Of a stretch of DNA of 64,000 nt, positions 17,050 through 26,366 are shown piece by piece; positions within the stretch are counted from its first letter, which is position 1; each line of letters starts with the position of its first letter. The translations under genes and the position numbers were made by a program. The stretch is taken from NCBI RefSeq assembly GCF_000196515.1, contig NC_014248.1, forward strand, positions 620,001 to 684,000. The letters are read 5' to 3'. The notes under the pieces were generated by a model. That model was not told the origin of the DNA, did not search any database, and was given only the letters and a program-made list of their open reading frames with translations. The DNA comes from 'Nostoc azollae' 0708 (lineage in GTDB: Bacteria > Cyanobacteriota > Cyanobacteriia > Cyanobacteriales > Nostocaceae).

Positions 17050-18438
17050 TTACACCTTTAATTTCAAAGCCTCGGTTGCTGAAATTCCCTCACTCTGAAT
17101 ACCGAAATATGACAAAGCCGCACCAGCTTCAGCACGAGTTACAGCTTTTTTGGGTTGAAATAATGTTGTATACCCAAACACCCGACGAATATTTGATTGT
17201 TGAGCACCTTGGAAATCAGCCAAAATTGCTCTTAGTGCTTTAGGGTCAATTTTTTCTGTATCTTGGAAACCCCAGGTTTGCTTGACGGCTTCTAAGTTAG
17301 CAGCAGGTAAGGCTTGACGAGTATCTAATGGGACTTTCCACAATAACAATTGTTCTCTTGTTAGGGGTGCATCAGGACGAAATAAAACTGCTGTCGTATC
17401 TCCAGATAAAGAACTGGGAATTAATCCTGCTTCTGCTAATCCTTGAACTGTGAGAAAATCAGGATCTTTAGGTAAAACATCTCTAAAAGCAGGTTGATCA
17501 TTTCCTGATGCTAGACGAATTTGTTTACCAGGATTATTAGCATACATGGTATTATTAGCAGCAACTAGCCAACGAGCATATTCTCTGCGGGTAATGATTT
17601 TATTAGGTTGGAATTGGTTATTTCTAGAATTAGAGTTGGGTTGAGTTTGCTCTGGTTCTATTGACAATACACCCAATGTTGCCAAATCTTGAATCTGTTT
17701 TCGCCATTCTGCTGGTGCTTGATTTAGGTCACTAAATTCTTGAGGTTCAGATGTGTTTTTTGGGATAACTGGTTGTTGGACTACATTTGCATTGGGTATG
17801 ATAGGTCCAATAAACTGTGGATTAGGTGGTTGGGCAACTTCACTGGAGTTTGGATTTGAATTTTGATTTAAATCAGGTTGATTAATGGTAGGTTGATTGA
17901 TGGCAATTTCATTAGCTAAGTATTCAATTAATAATTCAGTTGTAGTTTGAGCTTGATTGGGTGTCACGTTAGTAACTGATTTTGGTCGAATTGTTACTTT
18001 TAAAAGTAAATTATTTTGCTTTACTTCAAAAATACCTTCCGTATCATCTTTTGGTTGTTGTAAAATCTGCCAGTTTTGGTTTTGAAACTGACTTCGGTAA
18101 AAGCTAGTGATAAAATTGGTGGGGTCAGAACTTTGCCAGCGAGTTATAGTTTTTGGTTCTGAGTTTTCTGAGTTGTTAGCAGGTTTGACTTCTTGTAATG
18201 TAGCATTGGGATATATAGGAACTTCTTGAGGAAAATCTGTAGGTAACTGAACTGTAGGTGTGGTTGAGATTTCTTTATTCTTAGCTTGTCCGAAAACTGT
18301 AGGGTTATTTTGCAGCAGGGGATCTGCTGCTAAAGACTGTTCCAAATTTTTGGATGCAGGACTGTTAGAACAGGCTGTTAAGGAAGATAATAAAACAGCC
18401 ATACTCAGAAAGATAGCTGGACGTTTAGAAGACAACAC
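17050..18438 (-). CDS. Lipoprotein with S-layer homology region
   Basis: The 462-residue product begins with a lipoprotein signal: a hydrophobic core then LSSLTAC, with the lipidated Cys near residue 23. Residues about 60-170 form a small domain (PIYPNATLQEVKP, TNFITSFYRSQFQNQNWQIL), a cyanobacterial module of unknown role. A Pro/Asn-rich linker follows, then SLH-like repeats (about 235-460) including ITRREYARWLVAANN, FRDVLPKDPDFLTVQGLAEA and KAVTRAEAGAALSYFG. It is likely an outer-membrane or periplasmic anchor protein. The gene is intact although its neighbours on both sides are decayed. Confidence 0.85.
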   Translation of the reverse strand: MLSSKRPAIFLSMAVLLSSLTACSNSPASKNLEQSLAADPLLQNNPTVFGQAKNKEISTTPTVQLPTDFPQEVPIYPNATLQEVKPANNSENSEPKTITRWQSSDPTNFITSFYRSQFQNQNWQILQQPKDDTEGIFEVKQNNLLLKVTIRPKSVTNVTPNQAQTTTELLIEYLANEIAINQPTINQPDLNQNSNPNSSEVAQPPNPQFIGPIIPNANVVQQPVIPKNTSEPQEFSDLNQAPAEWRKQIQDLATLGVLSIEPEQTQPNSNSRNNQFQPNKIITRREYARWLVAANNTMYANNPGKQIRLASGNDQPAFRDVLPKDPDFLTVQGLAEAGLIPSSLSGDTTAVLFRPDAPLTREQLLLWKVPLDTRQALPAANLEAVKQTWGFQDTEKIDPKALRAILADFQGAQQSNIRRVFGYTTLFQPKKAVTRAEAGAALSYFGIQSEGISATEALKLKV

Positions 18439-18559
18439 AGGAAATTATAAATCTAGTTTCATTTCCTACCCTAGCATTTCAGTTATCAGTTATCAGTTGC
18501 CATGCCCCTCTGTCCCTCTTCTCCCCTACTGCACATATTTTTTGTCTAAATCTTCAATT

Positions 18560-19440
18560 TCTGGTGCTGGTAATTGGTTGAGGACTCACCACAGAATGGT
18601 GTAGCTGCCATCTGGACGGCTACGCACTATCATTTGTCCTAATTGCTGCTTAATACGGCTATATTGTGCGGAAATGGGTTGAGGATTTAAGATTATTTTT
18701 GGGAGTTGGAATTGGTGCGCTCGCACTAAATCCCCACTAATATTAGGTATGATTGAACTTAGCTTTTAGACCCGCCAACAATATTGGATTTTGTGACCAG
18801 TTCTAATCTTGACCAGTTAAAAATCTCCAGTCTGTCTATTTGTAAGGCTTTTAACTATTTTGGCGCCTGGTAATTACGGGAAAAATCTCCAGTAGGTGTA
18901 GAAACGCCTTGTAACCGACCTTCCAATTTTTCTAAGGGTATCTTTCACCCACATCTATCATGAAGCCATAATCTATTCCTCGATGGCTTAATTGAAACTT
19001 ATCACCAATCATTTTTAGTGCTTAACTGGGAGTTAAATCACCTTTAACCTCACCCACAACAGGAAAAGGATAACGCTTACTAACACTTGGTAGTAATCTA
19101 TTTTGGAGAGTATTAGGCTAATGACGGTAGGTTGAATCAGGTATTTTCGAAAAATTCCCGTGTAAGGCAATGCTGAAAACTGAGTATAGATTTGTTTTTC
19201 TTAGGGATCAATGTCGTAAGCAAATCGCTCAAGTATGGCTGCGTCTGTTTGAGGATTGATAAATTTAGTATTTTGGGAAAATGCTAGTTGGACTGCTTTC
19301 AACATTTGATCAGCAGTTTTGAGAGTAAAAATAATCTCTTCTGGTACACCAATAGCTAGTTGGATGGGTGCTACATAGTATGAAGTGATATTTGGTTGTC
19401 TACTGATAAAAGGTGTGGCCACTTTTCCAAGATCAGGACG
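18560..19440 (-). pseudogene. Uncharacterised secreted-type protein, heavily decayed
   Basis: Several minus-strand fragments line up as one former gene: SYYVAPIQLAIGVPEEIIFT with LKTADQMLKAVQLAFSQNTK (about 19240-19390), PVVGEVKGDL-like remains (about 19040), and LPKIILNPQPISAQYSRIKQ with MIVRSRPDGSYT near 18605-18720. Stops and frame changes separate them. I do not recognise the family; no catalytic motif is visible. Confidence 0.5.
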
Positions 19441-19518
19441 CTGAATTGGTGGAACGGAAAGTACCGGATCTCACTTTCATTGTCCAGAAACTAAAGGTAG
19501 AGGTCTAACCAAGGCTAA

Positions 19519-19980
19519 CTAACCTCGTCGAGACAATAAGTGATCTATAATCGGGGATAACTTCAATAATTCCTGGTTAGAAGTGTACAAAGAGCAGTAA
19601 ATTTGTGATTGGGACTCAGTTAACTGCACAGGTAAAGAAGACTGTTGATAAACCTCTCCTTTTGCAGTACACAAAGTTTTGGGATTTGGGTACTGACGTT
19701 TGAGAAAACTTTCTACAGAATAAGTATTAATAGTTAATTGCCCCCGAACGGCTCTAATTTTTTTGGGGTCTGGGTTGCTAAGTGCTTACTCAAGTCGCGC
19801 AATTAAATAAATCTGCTGCTGTACTAGCCTCGTTACCATGGTATGAAATCTATCGGTTTCTTGTGCTGAAGCCGAATTTTGACTTAGTGGAAATGGAGAC
19901 TTATATTCCATAGCTGAGGTGAAGCTAGGGGTGGAAATTAGTGGAAAAGGGACCAAAAGTCCCAAAAAGATTTTTTTCAT
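19519..19980 (-). pseudogene. Small secreted protein with one internal stop
   Basis: From ATG 19980 the product begins MKKIFLGLLVPFPLISTPSF, a signal peptide. The frame runs 153 codons with one internal TAA at 19786-19788 (after YLIARLE), then continues in the same frame to a TAG at 19519. It lies upstream of the larger decayed secreted protein and may once have been co-transcribed with it. Function unknown. Confidence 0.55.
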
Positions 19981-20277
19981 TTCAGAAATGCAGATCAGAA
20001 TAGGAGGATGAAAATCTAAAATAGATATTAAATTGGAAGAAAACAACAACTATCAAGAACTGTCAGTTTCTTTTACTTTCTGCAAAGTGGGTAACGGGTA
20101 ATACTCTCGCCTCCGTTGCAGATTGGAGAAACTAATTCAATGGCTTTTGATGTTGATGCTTAAGGGTTTATTCTTTTTTCACTCCTAAATTCCTGAACTG
20201 CGGAGAGAGGCGCAAGCCATACTCTTAGTTTCAAAGAAAGCGTTGCCAGGTTGTTACCAGTGTTGAAACACGATTAC

Positions 20278-21465
20278 ATGAAAGTTTCCCAGGATCAGCC
20301 GATCTATTCTGAAGCCCCACTCCAGCTGCTGTTGTTTGTCGATGGACGGCCAAAGTCCCGCCAACAGGTACAGCGAATACGCGCGTATTTAAAAGAATTA
20401 GAGGCTCAGTATAGTTTTGAACTTCAAATGATTGATGTTGGGCAACAACCATATTTGGCGGAACATTTTAAATTAATAGCCACGCCTGCTTTAATCAAAA
20501 TTCATCCTGAACCCCAGCAAACTCTAGCTGGCAGTAATATCATAGCCGAATTGAAAAACTGGTGGCCTCGATGGCAAACGGCTGTAGATGCTTTCTTAAA
20601 GTTACAGGAAGATTTGCAAGAACGTATAGAAGAGGATGGGCGGGGAACATCTCCTCAGTCTACAATCCGTTCTGTAGCTGTTTCTGCCGAGTTGATTAGG
20701 CTTTCGGATGAAATTTTTCACTTGAAGCAGGAAAAAGAGAAACTTCAAGAACAGCTACAATTTAAAGATCGAGTGATGTCAATGTTAGCACATGACCTCC
20801 GCAATCCTTTGACAGCTACGGCTATAGCTATAGAAACTCTGCAATCTAACTACAATGTAGAAGTGGGAGAATTTCAGCGCCTCAAACCAGCGATGACAGC
20901 CCAATTATTAAAACAAGCCCGGAATCAAACGCGAATAATTGATCGAATGATAGCTGACTTGTTACAAGTTGGTCGTGGTCATGACACGGAGTTTCCCATT
21001 GTTCCGCAAAAGCTGGAATTAGGTAAACTTAGTTTGGAGGTTTTGGAAGAATTGCGCGATCGCTACATTGCTAAATCACAAAAAATAGAAACAGATATTC
21101 CCAATGATTTACCCCGTGTATATGCAGATCCAGAACGCATTCGCCAAGTCTTGGTAAATCTTTTAGATAATGCTATTAAATATACACCTGGTGACGGCAT
21201 CATCAGTTTGGCTGCACTGCACCGTACTACCCAAAAAGTCCAATTTACCATTGGTGATACTGGACCTGGTATTCCTCAGGAAAACCGCGATCGCATCTTT
21301 GAAAATCATTTCCGTCTACAACGAGATGAAGGAACAGATGGTTACGGAATTGGCCTGGCTTTATGTCAACGCATTGTCAGAGCACACTATGGTCAAATTT
21401 GGGTAGACTCTGGACCTCACGGTGGAGCATGGTTTCATTTTACTTTACCAGTTTATCCATCTTAA
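20278..21465 (+). CDS. sasA: Circadian clock output histidine kinase SasA
   Basis: SasA binds KaiC through a KaiB-like thioredoxin-fold domain and phosphorylates RpaA. Residues about 15-100 form that domain ([20 protein letters not shown]). A coiled region (about 138-165) precedes the HisKA box [18 protein letters not shown] with phospho-His at about 172, then the ATPase core ([32 protein letters not shown]). ATG 20278 is preferred to a TTG at 20251 because the family starts shortly before the KaiB-like domain. Length 395. kaiABC and rpaA are not in the window. An upstream stretch (20050-20277) is gene-free. Confidence 0.95.
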   Translation: MKVSQDQPIYSEAPLQLLLFVDGRPKSRQQVQRIRAYLKELEAQYSFELQMIDVGQQPYLAEHFKLIATPALIKIHPEPQQTLAGSNIIAELKNWWPRWQTAVDAFLKLQEDLQERIEEDGRGTSPQSTIRSVAVSAELIRLSDEIFHLKQEKEKLQEQLQFKDRVMSMLAHDLRNPLTATAIAIETLQSNYNVEVGEFQRLKPAMTAQLLKQARNQTRIIDRMIADLLQVGRGHDTEFPIVPQKLELGKLSLEVLEELRDRYIAKSQKIETDIPNDLPRVYADPERIRQVLVNLLDNAIKYTPGDGIISLAALHRTTQKVQFTIGDTGPGIPQENRDRIFENHFRLQRDEGTDGYGIGLALCQRIVRAHYGQIWVDSGPHGGAWFHFTLPVYPS

Positions 21466-21563
21466 TTAGGTCAGTTGTCAGTTCTGATTCTTCCCCTGAT
21501 TCCTGATTTCTGACTTCCAGCACACAAGTAAATTTAATTGTCCTTTAATAAATGGATTGAAAA

Positions 21564-21824
21564 ATGCCAAATCTATTAATGTATCAACAGGATCACTTTC
21601 TTGTTCTAGAAACAAACCAAACAGAACAATTTTTGACATTATCAGAGTTATTAGAAAAATTGGAAAATGTTTTACAGCAACTGCCATTTGATGACTTGCC
21701 TCCTGATGTGCAGAAACTTAAATTAGTATCAGAACAAGCACAATATTTAGTTGATAGCAGTTGTGACTTAGATGTGGGACCTGGTAAATATCTACAGTGG
21801 TATGCAGTGCGGTTAGAAAAATAA
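21564..21824 (+). CDS. CRR7-like small protein
   Basis: The 86-residue product fits the family of plant chloroplast CRR7 (chlororespiratory reduction 7), needed for NDH complex assembly in plastids: the ending CDLDVGPGKYLQWYAVRLEK and the central LPPDVQKLKLVSEQAQYLVD agree with my recollection of the family. In cyanobacteria the role is not settled. No signal or membrane segment. It follows sasA by 98 bases on the same strand. Confidence 0.7.
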   Translation: MPNLLMYQQDHFLVLETNQTEQFLTLSELLEKLENVLQQLPFDDLPPDVQKLKLVSEQAQYLVDSSCDLDVGPGKYLQWYAVRLEK

Positions 21825-21860
21825 AGAATTGGGTAATGGGTAATGGTTTTTTCTCTTCTC

Positions 21861-21890
21861 CAATTACCAATTACCAATTACCAATCATCA
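21861..21890. repeat. Heptameric tandem repeat (AATTACC)
   Basis: About three copies of CAATTAC/AATTACC followed by a CAATCAT variant, between convergent genes. A GGGTAAT pair lies just before (about 21831), giving partial complementarity that could form a weak hairpin. Confidence 0.6.
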
Positions 21891-21904
21891 ATCACTAGAA
21901 ATTC

Positions 21905-22450
21905 CTATTGAGTTTTAATTAACTCCAGTTCAATTCTATTTTCAGCGGGCTGTGTAATTTTTACTTCAACATTAGGAGCAAAATATTTAGTCATTTTTGC
22001 ATGTTTTTGCTGCCAAATATCTATGGGAATTAGAGGGGAATCAAATTCTAAAATTAAGGAATAAGCACCATTAAGTTCTGTTTCTCTTAACCCAGTTACT
22101 ATGGGTCTTTTTTCATCGCTAGGACTCAAACCCAGATAAGCAAGCGCCCGATCTAAATGTGCTTCCTGACCATAGCAAAAGCGTGTAATGTCCGTGCGGA
22201 TTTTGTTTTGAGTTACAGTCGCTTGCTGTTTTCTGAGATCCAATATTGATGGTGTGGTCCTTTGACTAAAGGGTATAGGCTTGAGTTCATTGGCCTTGAG
22301 TGCTAAACCTCCCAAGAAAAGAGGAAAGCCATAGAAAAATCCCACGAGGTTGAGAGTAGCGTTCTCCACAGCATAGGCGATAAAACCGACTATGATTAAT
22401 ATGCCACCGACAGTTAAACCGAGTGTTCCCAAAGAAATCTTGCCTAGCAT
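21905..22450 (-). CDS. DUF2854 membrane protein
   Basis: The 181-residue product has two membrane helices near the N-terminus (about 8-28 and 33-52) followed by a soluble domain with LDRALAYLGLSPSDEKRPIV and a C-terminal NRIELELI. This layout matches DUF2854, found in cyanobacteria and plant chloroplasts; function unknown, probably thylakoid or plasma membrane. It converges with the CRR7-like gene. Confidence 0.8.
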   Translation of the reverse strand: MLGKISLGTLGLTVGGILIIVGFIAYAVENATLNLVGFFYGFPLFLGGLALKANELKPIPFSQRTTPSILDLRKQQATVTQNKIRTDITRFCYGQEAHLDRALAYLGLSPSDEKRPIVTGLRETELNGAYSLILEFDSPLIPIDIWQQKHAKMTKYFAPNVEVKITQPAENRIELELIKTQ

Positions 22451-22580
22451 GATCTGAGGTGAGTATAAGTTCTTAACATCTTAGTTTTATTATCAATGGC
22501 TTATGCCAAGATGCGCTATCAGCCTGAGCCCATTTTGCGTTAACTTTAATTGAAGATAGTTAAAGATTGGGAATACAACA

Positions 22581-22775
22581 ATGGAACTACAAACCATCAA
22601 AGAAAGAATTTCATCAGTACAAACCAAGCGTGACTACTTGCTGAGTCTACTGGAACAACCAAACCTGGGAACGTTGAGAGTTGATGTCAATCAAGCTTTG
22701 GAAGAATTAGATGATTTAATTGACGAATTTAAACGCATAATTCCCCAAGCAGATAGTAAGCCGTTCAAATTATGA
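22581..22775 (+). CDS. Small coiled-coil protein
   Basis: A 64-residue, acidic helical protein (ERISSVQTKRDYLLSLLEQ, then LEELDDLIDEFKRII). It looks like a conserved Nostocales gene from composition and from its intact frame next to core genes. No function assigned; no membrane segment. Confidence 0.55.
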   Translation: MELQTIKERISSVQTKRDYLLSLLEQPNLGTLRVDVNQALEELDDLIDEFKRIIPQADSKPFKL

Positions 22776-22847
22776 GCTAAAAATTACGTCGGCAAACCGT
22801 AATTTTGCTGTTAAGCTGACGATATTTGCTGTGATGTAAATTTCCTT

Positions 22848-22876
22848 TCACCCAGAATATAGATATAGCTGGGTGA
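22848..22876. terminator. Hairpin downstream of the small coiled-coil gene
   Basis: TCACCCAG-13 nt-CTGGGTGA forms an 8-bp stem between convergent genes. There is no T-run, so it is only a candidate terminator. Confidence 0.4.
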
Positions 22877-22974
22877 TTCAAGTCAATAAAAATATACAGT
22901 AATAATTCAATAATCAGCACTAAAACTCAATCTAAAATCTAAAATACTGTCAAAAATTCAAAGTGGATAATTTC

Positions 22975-23391
22975 TCATCCTACAGATGAATTGTTGGCAG
23001 CACGTTGGCCTAGTTGTCTAACTAAAGCAATAAGTTCATTTGTGGGAGCATCTTTTTTGCAAACGTCATCAAAATTATGCATTGCTTTGGTCTGCTGTAA
23101 ATAATGATCCTCTATTGAAGAATAAGCCAAGATCTGAGTATTGGGAGATATGGATTTAATATAACGTGATGCACACCAACCATCCATAACTGGCATATGT
23201 AAATCCAAAACAATGACATCAGGCTGGGAACTTTTGACCATTTCTATGGCTTCTTGACCATTACTAGCTAAACCTACGACTTGGATATTTTCTTGGCAAG
23301 AAAAAACTAGTTGTAAGCTTAAGCGAGTTAGCTCATGATCATCAACTAATAGAACGCGCAAGGAAAAAGACTCACAGGACAACATTAACAT
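22975..23391 (-). CDS. Single-domain response regulator (receiver only)
   Basis: The 138-residue protein is a CheY-like receiver domain with no output domain. Key residues are the acidic pair D17/D18 (LLVDDHE), phospho-acceptor D63 (VIVLDLHMP), the Ser/Thr position at about S91 (AYSS) and a conserved Lys at about 112-113 (VCKKDA). It resembles the receiver half of NarL/LuxR-type regulators. No kinase gene is adjacent; the nearest is sasA, 1.5 kb away. The start may be Met3. Confidence 0.9.
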   Translation of the reverse strand: MLMLSCESFSLRVLLVDDHELTRLSLQLVFSCQENIQVVGLASNGQEAIEMVKSSQPDVIVLDLHMPVMDGWCASRYIKSISPNTQILAYSSIEDHYLQQTKAMHNFDDVCKKDAPTNELIALVRQLGQRAANNSSVG

Positions 23392-24209
23392 TCCCAGCTA
23401 CAAAATACTACATCTAAGAGCTTTTATAGTCTATGGGAAGAAGTGCCAGTTTTGACTCTACCTTGAGGGGGAATAATAGCATTTCTATTATGAAGTAATG
23501 ATGAAGTCATGATTCAGGTTGCACCAAAAAATAACTTTTTATATTTTATAAACAATACCTTAGCCAAAAAAAAGAGTATGAAGAGAGAGGGCTGATATAG
23601 TAGAGTTATAGTCTTCCAAAATAACAACTCGAAAGCCACACACAGCTCATGTTCGACATACTAACACTATTGCAATGCCTGCTACCAGAGATAAAAGTGA
23701 CGACGATGCGGCAGTTGAGCAGGATCATGGTGGCCATGTGAGCCATGAACGGACGAGTAACGATGTTGGGAATCTCCCGTTGGGCAGCCATGGGAGGTAG
23801 TTATCGAACAGTGAGGAGATTCTTTCACATAGTCATACCTTGGGCAACAGTGTTTTGGGTATTTTTTCCTCGGCATTTGTTTTGCCCAAATGATGTTTAT
23901 TTGCTGGCAGGAGACGAGGGAGTAATCACTAAAGCAGGTAAAAAAACATATGGGTTAGATAGATTCTAATCTAGTCTATTGAGCAAACCAGTATCAGGAC
24001 TATGTTTCTTTACATTCTCATTAGTAAGTGTGGAAAAAAGACAGTCATTTCCAATTTAGATAGAACAGATAATCAAGAGCGATGTAAAAAAAAGTAGTGG
24101 CTCATCAAGCCCAGAAAAAAAATCTCAAGATAAACGGGGAAGAGGACGACCAAAAGGAAGTAAAAATCAAAATCAAACAGAAGTGATTTTCACATCAGAA
24201 TTACTCATA

Positions 24210-25364
24210 CCAAGTCTAAATGAGTGTAGATAGAACTGTAGAATAAAGAACATAGAAGATAAAGAGTCATGAGGAAGCAATGGCACGCCCTTTCAATCTA
24301 GAAGTTCAAGAAAGTGCTGAGTATTTGTCAAAAAGCCTGAAAAATGCGCGGACAGCATTAGACAAAGAACGTTTACAAATGCTGTGGTGGATAAAAACAG
24401 AACAAGTAACCCAGCATCAAGAAGTGAGCCGAAGATTGGGCAGAGATGGGTCAACAATAACAGGATGGTTACAAAGGTATGGAAAAGGAGGACTATCTTC
24501 TCTTTGAGAGGTAAAAACTGCGCCTGGGGCAACTCCTTTAATACAAGGTGAAATGCTATCACAACTAATATCAAAGTTAGAATCCCCCTAAGGGTTTAGC
24601 AGTTATAGGCAAATTGTGGAATGGCTAGAGCAAGAATGGCACGTCCAAGTCAAATACAAGACAGTTTACAGTTTAGTGCCCTACAAACTAGGGGCAAAAT
24701 TGAAAGTACCTCGACCCATCAGCTCATCACAAGATGAGCAAGCTATAAACCTTTTTAAGAAAACATCCCCCTTGCCTTGGTAGCTTTAGAGAAACTATTG
24801 GGTGGGGGAAAACGACTGAGTTACCTGTGCCAGGATGAAACCAGATTAGGTTTGAAGACCGAAACTGGAGGAGTGAGTGATTACGGCTCGTGGTGTTAAA
24901 CCTGTAGTGAGGGTGCAGTGGCCACGAAAAGCATTTTGGCTTTATGGAGTTATTGAACCCACCTCTGGATGGCATTTTTGTCAGGAATATCCTCATCTAA
25001 ACAGTGAGAATTTTCAGAAATTCTTGGATGTCCTATCTCAAGAATTAGGTTCTGATATGGCATTGATGCAGATGGATCAAGCTTCTGCACACCAAGCTTT
25101 GGCACTGTCTTGCCCTGAAAATATTATTCCCATTTTTCAACCATCTCACTCTCCTCAACTTAACCCCATGGAGCGATTATGGCAGTTTATTAAACGTCAG
25201 TTCAAAGGTGAAAGTCTCTCACATCTCGACCAATTGCGTCAAGGAGTTCAAAATGAATTAGCTCAATTATCTTCTGAGGTCATCTCCTCTTTGACCAGTT
25301 ATGATTTCATCCTTGCAGCTCTGTTTCACCAAGCTTTATTCTGTGCAGCCTCATAGAGAATTGG
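24210..25364 (+). mobile_element. IS630-family insertion, copy 1 (1155 bp, TA duplication)
   Basis: The element begins CCAAGTCTAAATGAG and ends CTCATAGAGAATTGG; including the flanking TA the termini are TACCAAGTCTAAATGAG and, inverted, TACCAATTCTCTATGAG. TA is present on both sides, as expected for IS630/Tc1-type transposition. It interrupts another transposase gene. Confidence 0.88.
24280..25356 (+). pseudogene. IS630-family transposase, several lesions
   Basis: N-terminal helix-turn-helix part: QHQEVSRRLGRDGSTITGWL. Catalytic part: YLCQDETRLGL (first Asp), ALMQMDQASAH (second Asp) and QLNPMERLWQFI (Glu). It carries a TGA after GLSSL, a stop after SKLESP, and at least two frame changes (about 24770 and 24890). 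All three DDE residues are still encoded, so decay is recent. Confidence 0.85.
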
Positions 25365-26202
25365 TATCAGAATAGAGAAGATGATTAAAGAGCTATTTCA
25401 GTTAATAGCTAACTTTATTCCCCTCACATACTTAGCTTTAGACGGTCACTTTGGAAATAATAATGCTTTGCAGATGGCTCGGCAGGTAAACTTGCACATA
25501 ATTTCCAACTTACGCCACGATTCAGCGTTATATATACCTTACCACAATGCTGATCCTCATCATCTTTCGCGTCGTAAATACGGAGAGAAGTTGGACTGGT
25601 GTAATATTCCTGGGGCATATTTGCGTCACACTAGTATTGAAGAGGATATCCAAACCGATACTTAGCAAGCCACCTTATGCCACAAAGAATTTCCCCAATC
25701 CCTGAATGTAGTTATTTTGTTGAAAACAAATCTGAAAACTAATACTCGCAGTCACATAATTCTGTTTTCTAGTGACCATTCTTTATCATATGAGAAAATA
25801 ATCGACTACTACGAACTTCGTTTCCAAATCGAATTTAATTTTCGGGATGCTAAGGAGTTTTGGGGATTGGAAGATTTTATGAATCTGGGTCAAACTGTGG
25901 TGAGTAATGCTGCTAATCTTTCTTTTTTCATGGTTAATTTGTCCCATTATCTTCTAGCTCAGTTTCGTCAAGATAATTCTGGTGCTGGCATTGTTGATGT
26001 GAAGGCTTACTGTCGTGGTTTTCAATATGTTCGTGAAATATTAAAAATGCTTCCGCAACCGCCAGACCCTATTTTATTAGCCCAGATTTTTGCCAAGCTT
26101 ACCTCTCTTGGTCGTATTCATAATGCTTCTACAGCCGTTTAATCCTCGTAACTTGGCCAAGGTATTGATAAGACAATATAAGTTGATACCCTTTTTAAGG
26201 TA

Positions 26203-26340
26203 TAAGTAGGTGGGCGGAAAAATTTATAACTATGTCATAGCGAATGCAGCAAAGGGGAATCAAGCAATCCCAAAGGTTTCAAGTTATTTACTGATTTACA
26301 TTTTGTTACATAGTTATATTTATTTGTGTTTACCTACTTA
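26203..26340. repeat. TAAGTAGG-ended small repeat, copy A (138 bp)
   Basis: Starts TAAGTAGGTGGGCGGAAAAA and ends TTTACCTACTTA, so the outer 9 bp are a perfect inverted repeat. The body matches copy C at 41271-41399 (GCGAATGCAGCAAAGGGGAA and more). No coding capacity; it has the look of a MITE. Confidence 0.8.
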
Positions 26341-26366
26341 GTCAAATTTTTTAAAGTCCTCAAAAT

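Larger units (their letters stand above)
23649..26142 (+). pseudogene. IS4/IS701-type transposase, split by an IS630 element
   Basis: The 5' part (MFDILTLLQCLLPEIKV, then WAAMGGSYRTVRRFFHIVIP and LAGDEGVITKAGKKTYGLDR) and the 3' part after 25380 (LTYLALDGHFGNNNAL, IIDYYELRFQIEFNFRDAKE) belong to one DDE transposase. D in the AGDE and ALDGHF motifs and E in FQIEFNFRDAK would be the triad. The IS630 insertion lies after a basic GRGRPKGSKNQN linker. Independently there are a TGA near 23739, a TAA at about 23968, a TAG at about 24057 and a stop after IQTDT, plus one frame change near the junction. The family name is approximate. Confidence 0.8.

Noticed and set aside
20278-23391. A complete SasA-RpaA two-component output pair
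   Set aside because: The receiver protein at 22975-23391 has no DNA-binding domain, whereas RpaA does; proximity alone does not make it the partner.
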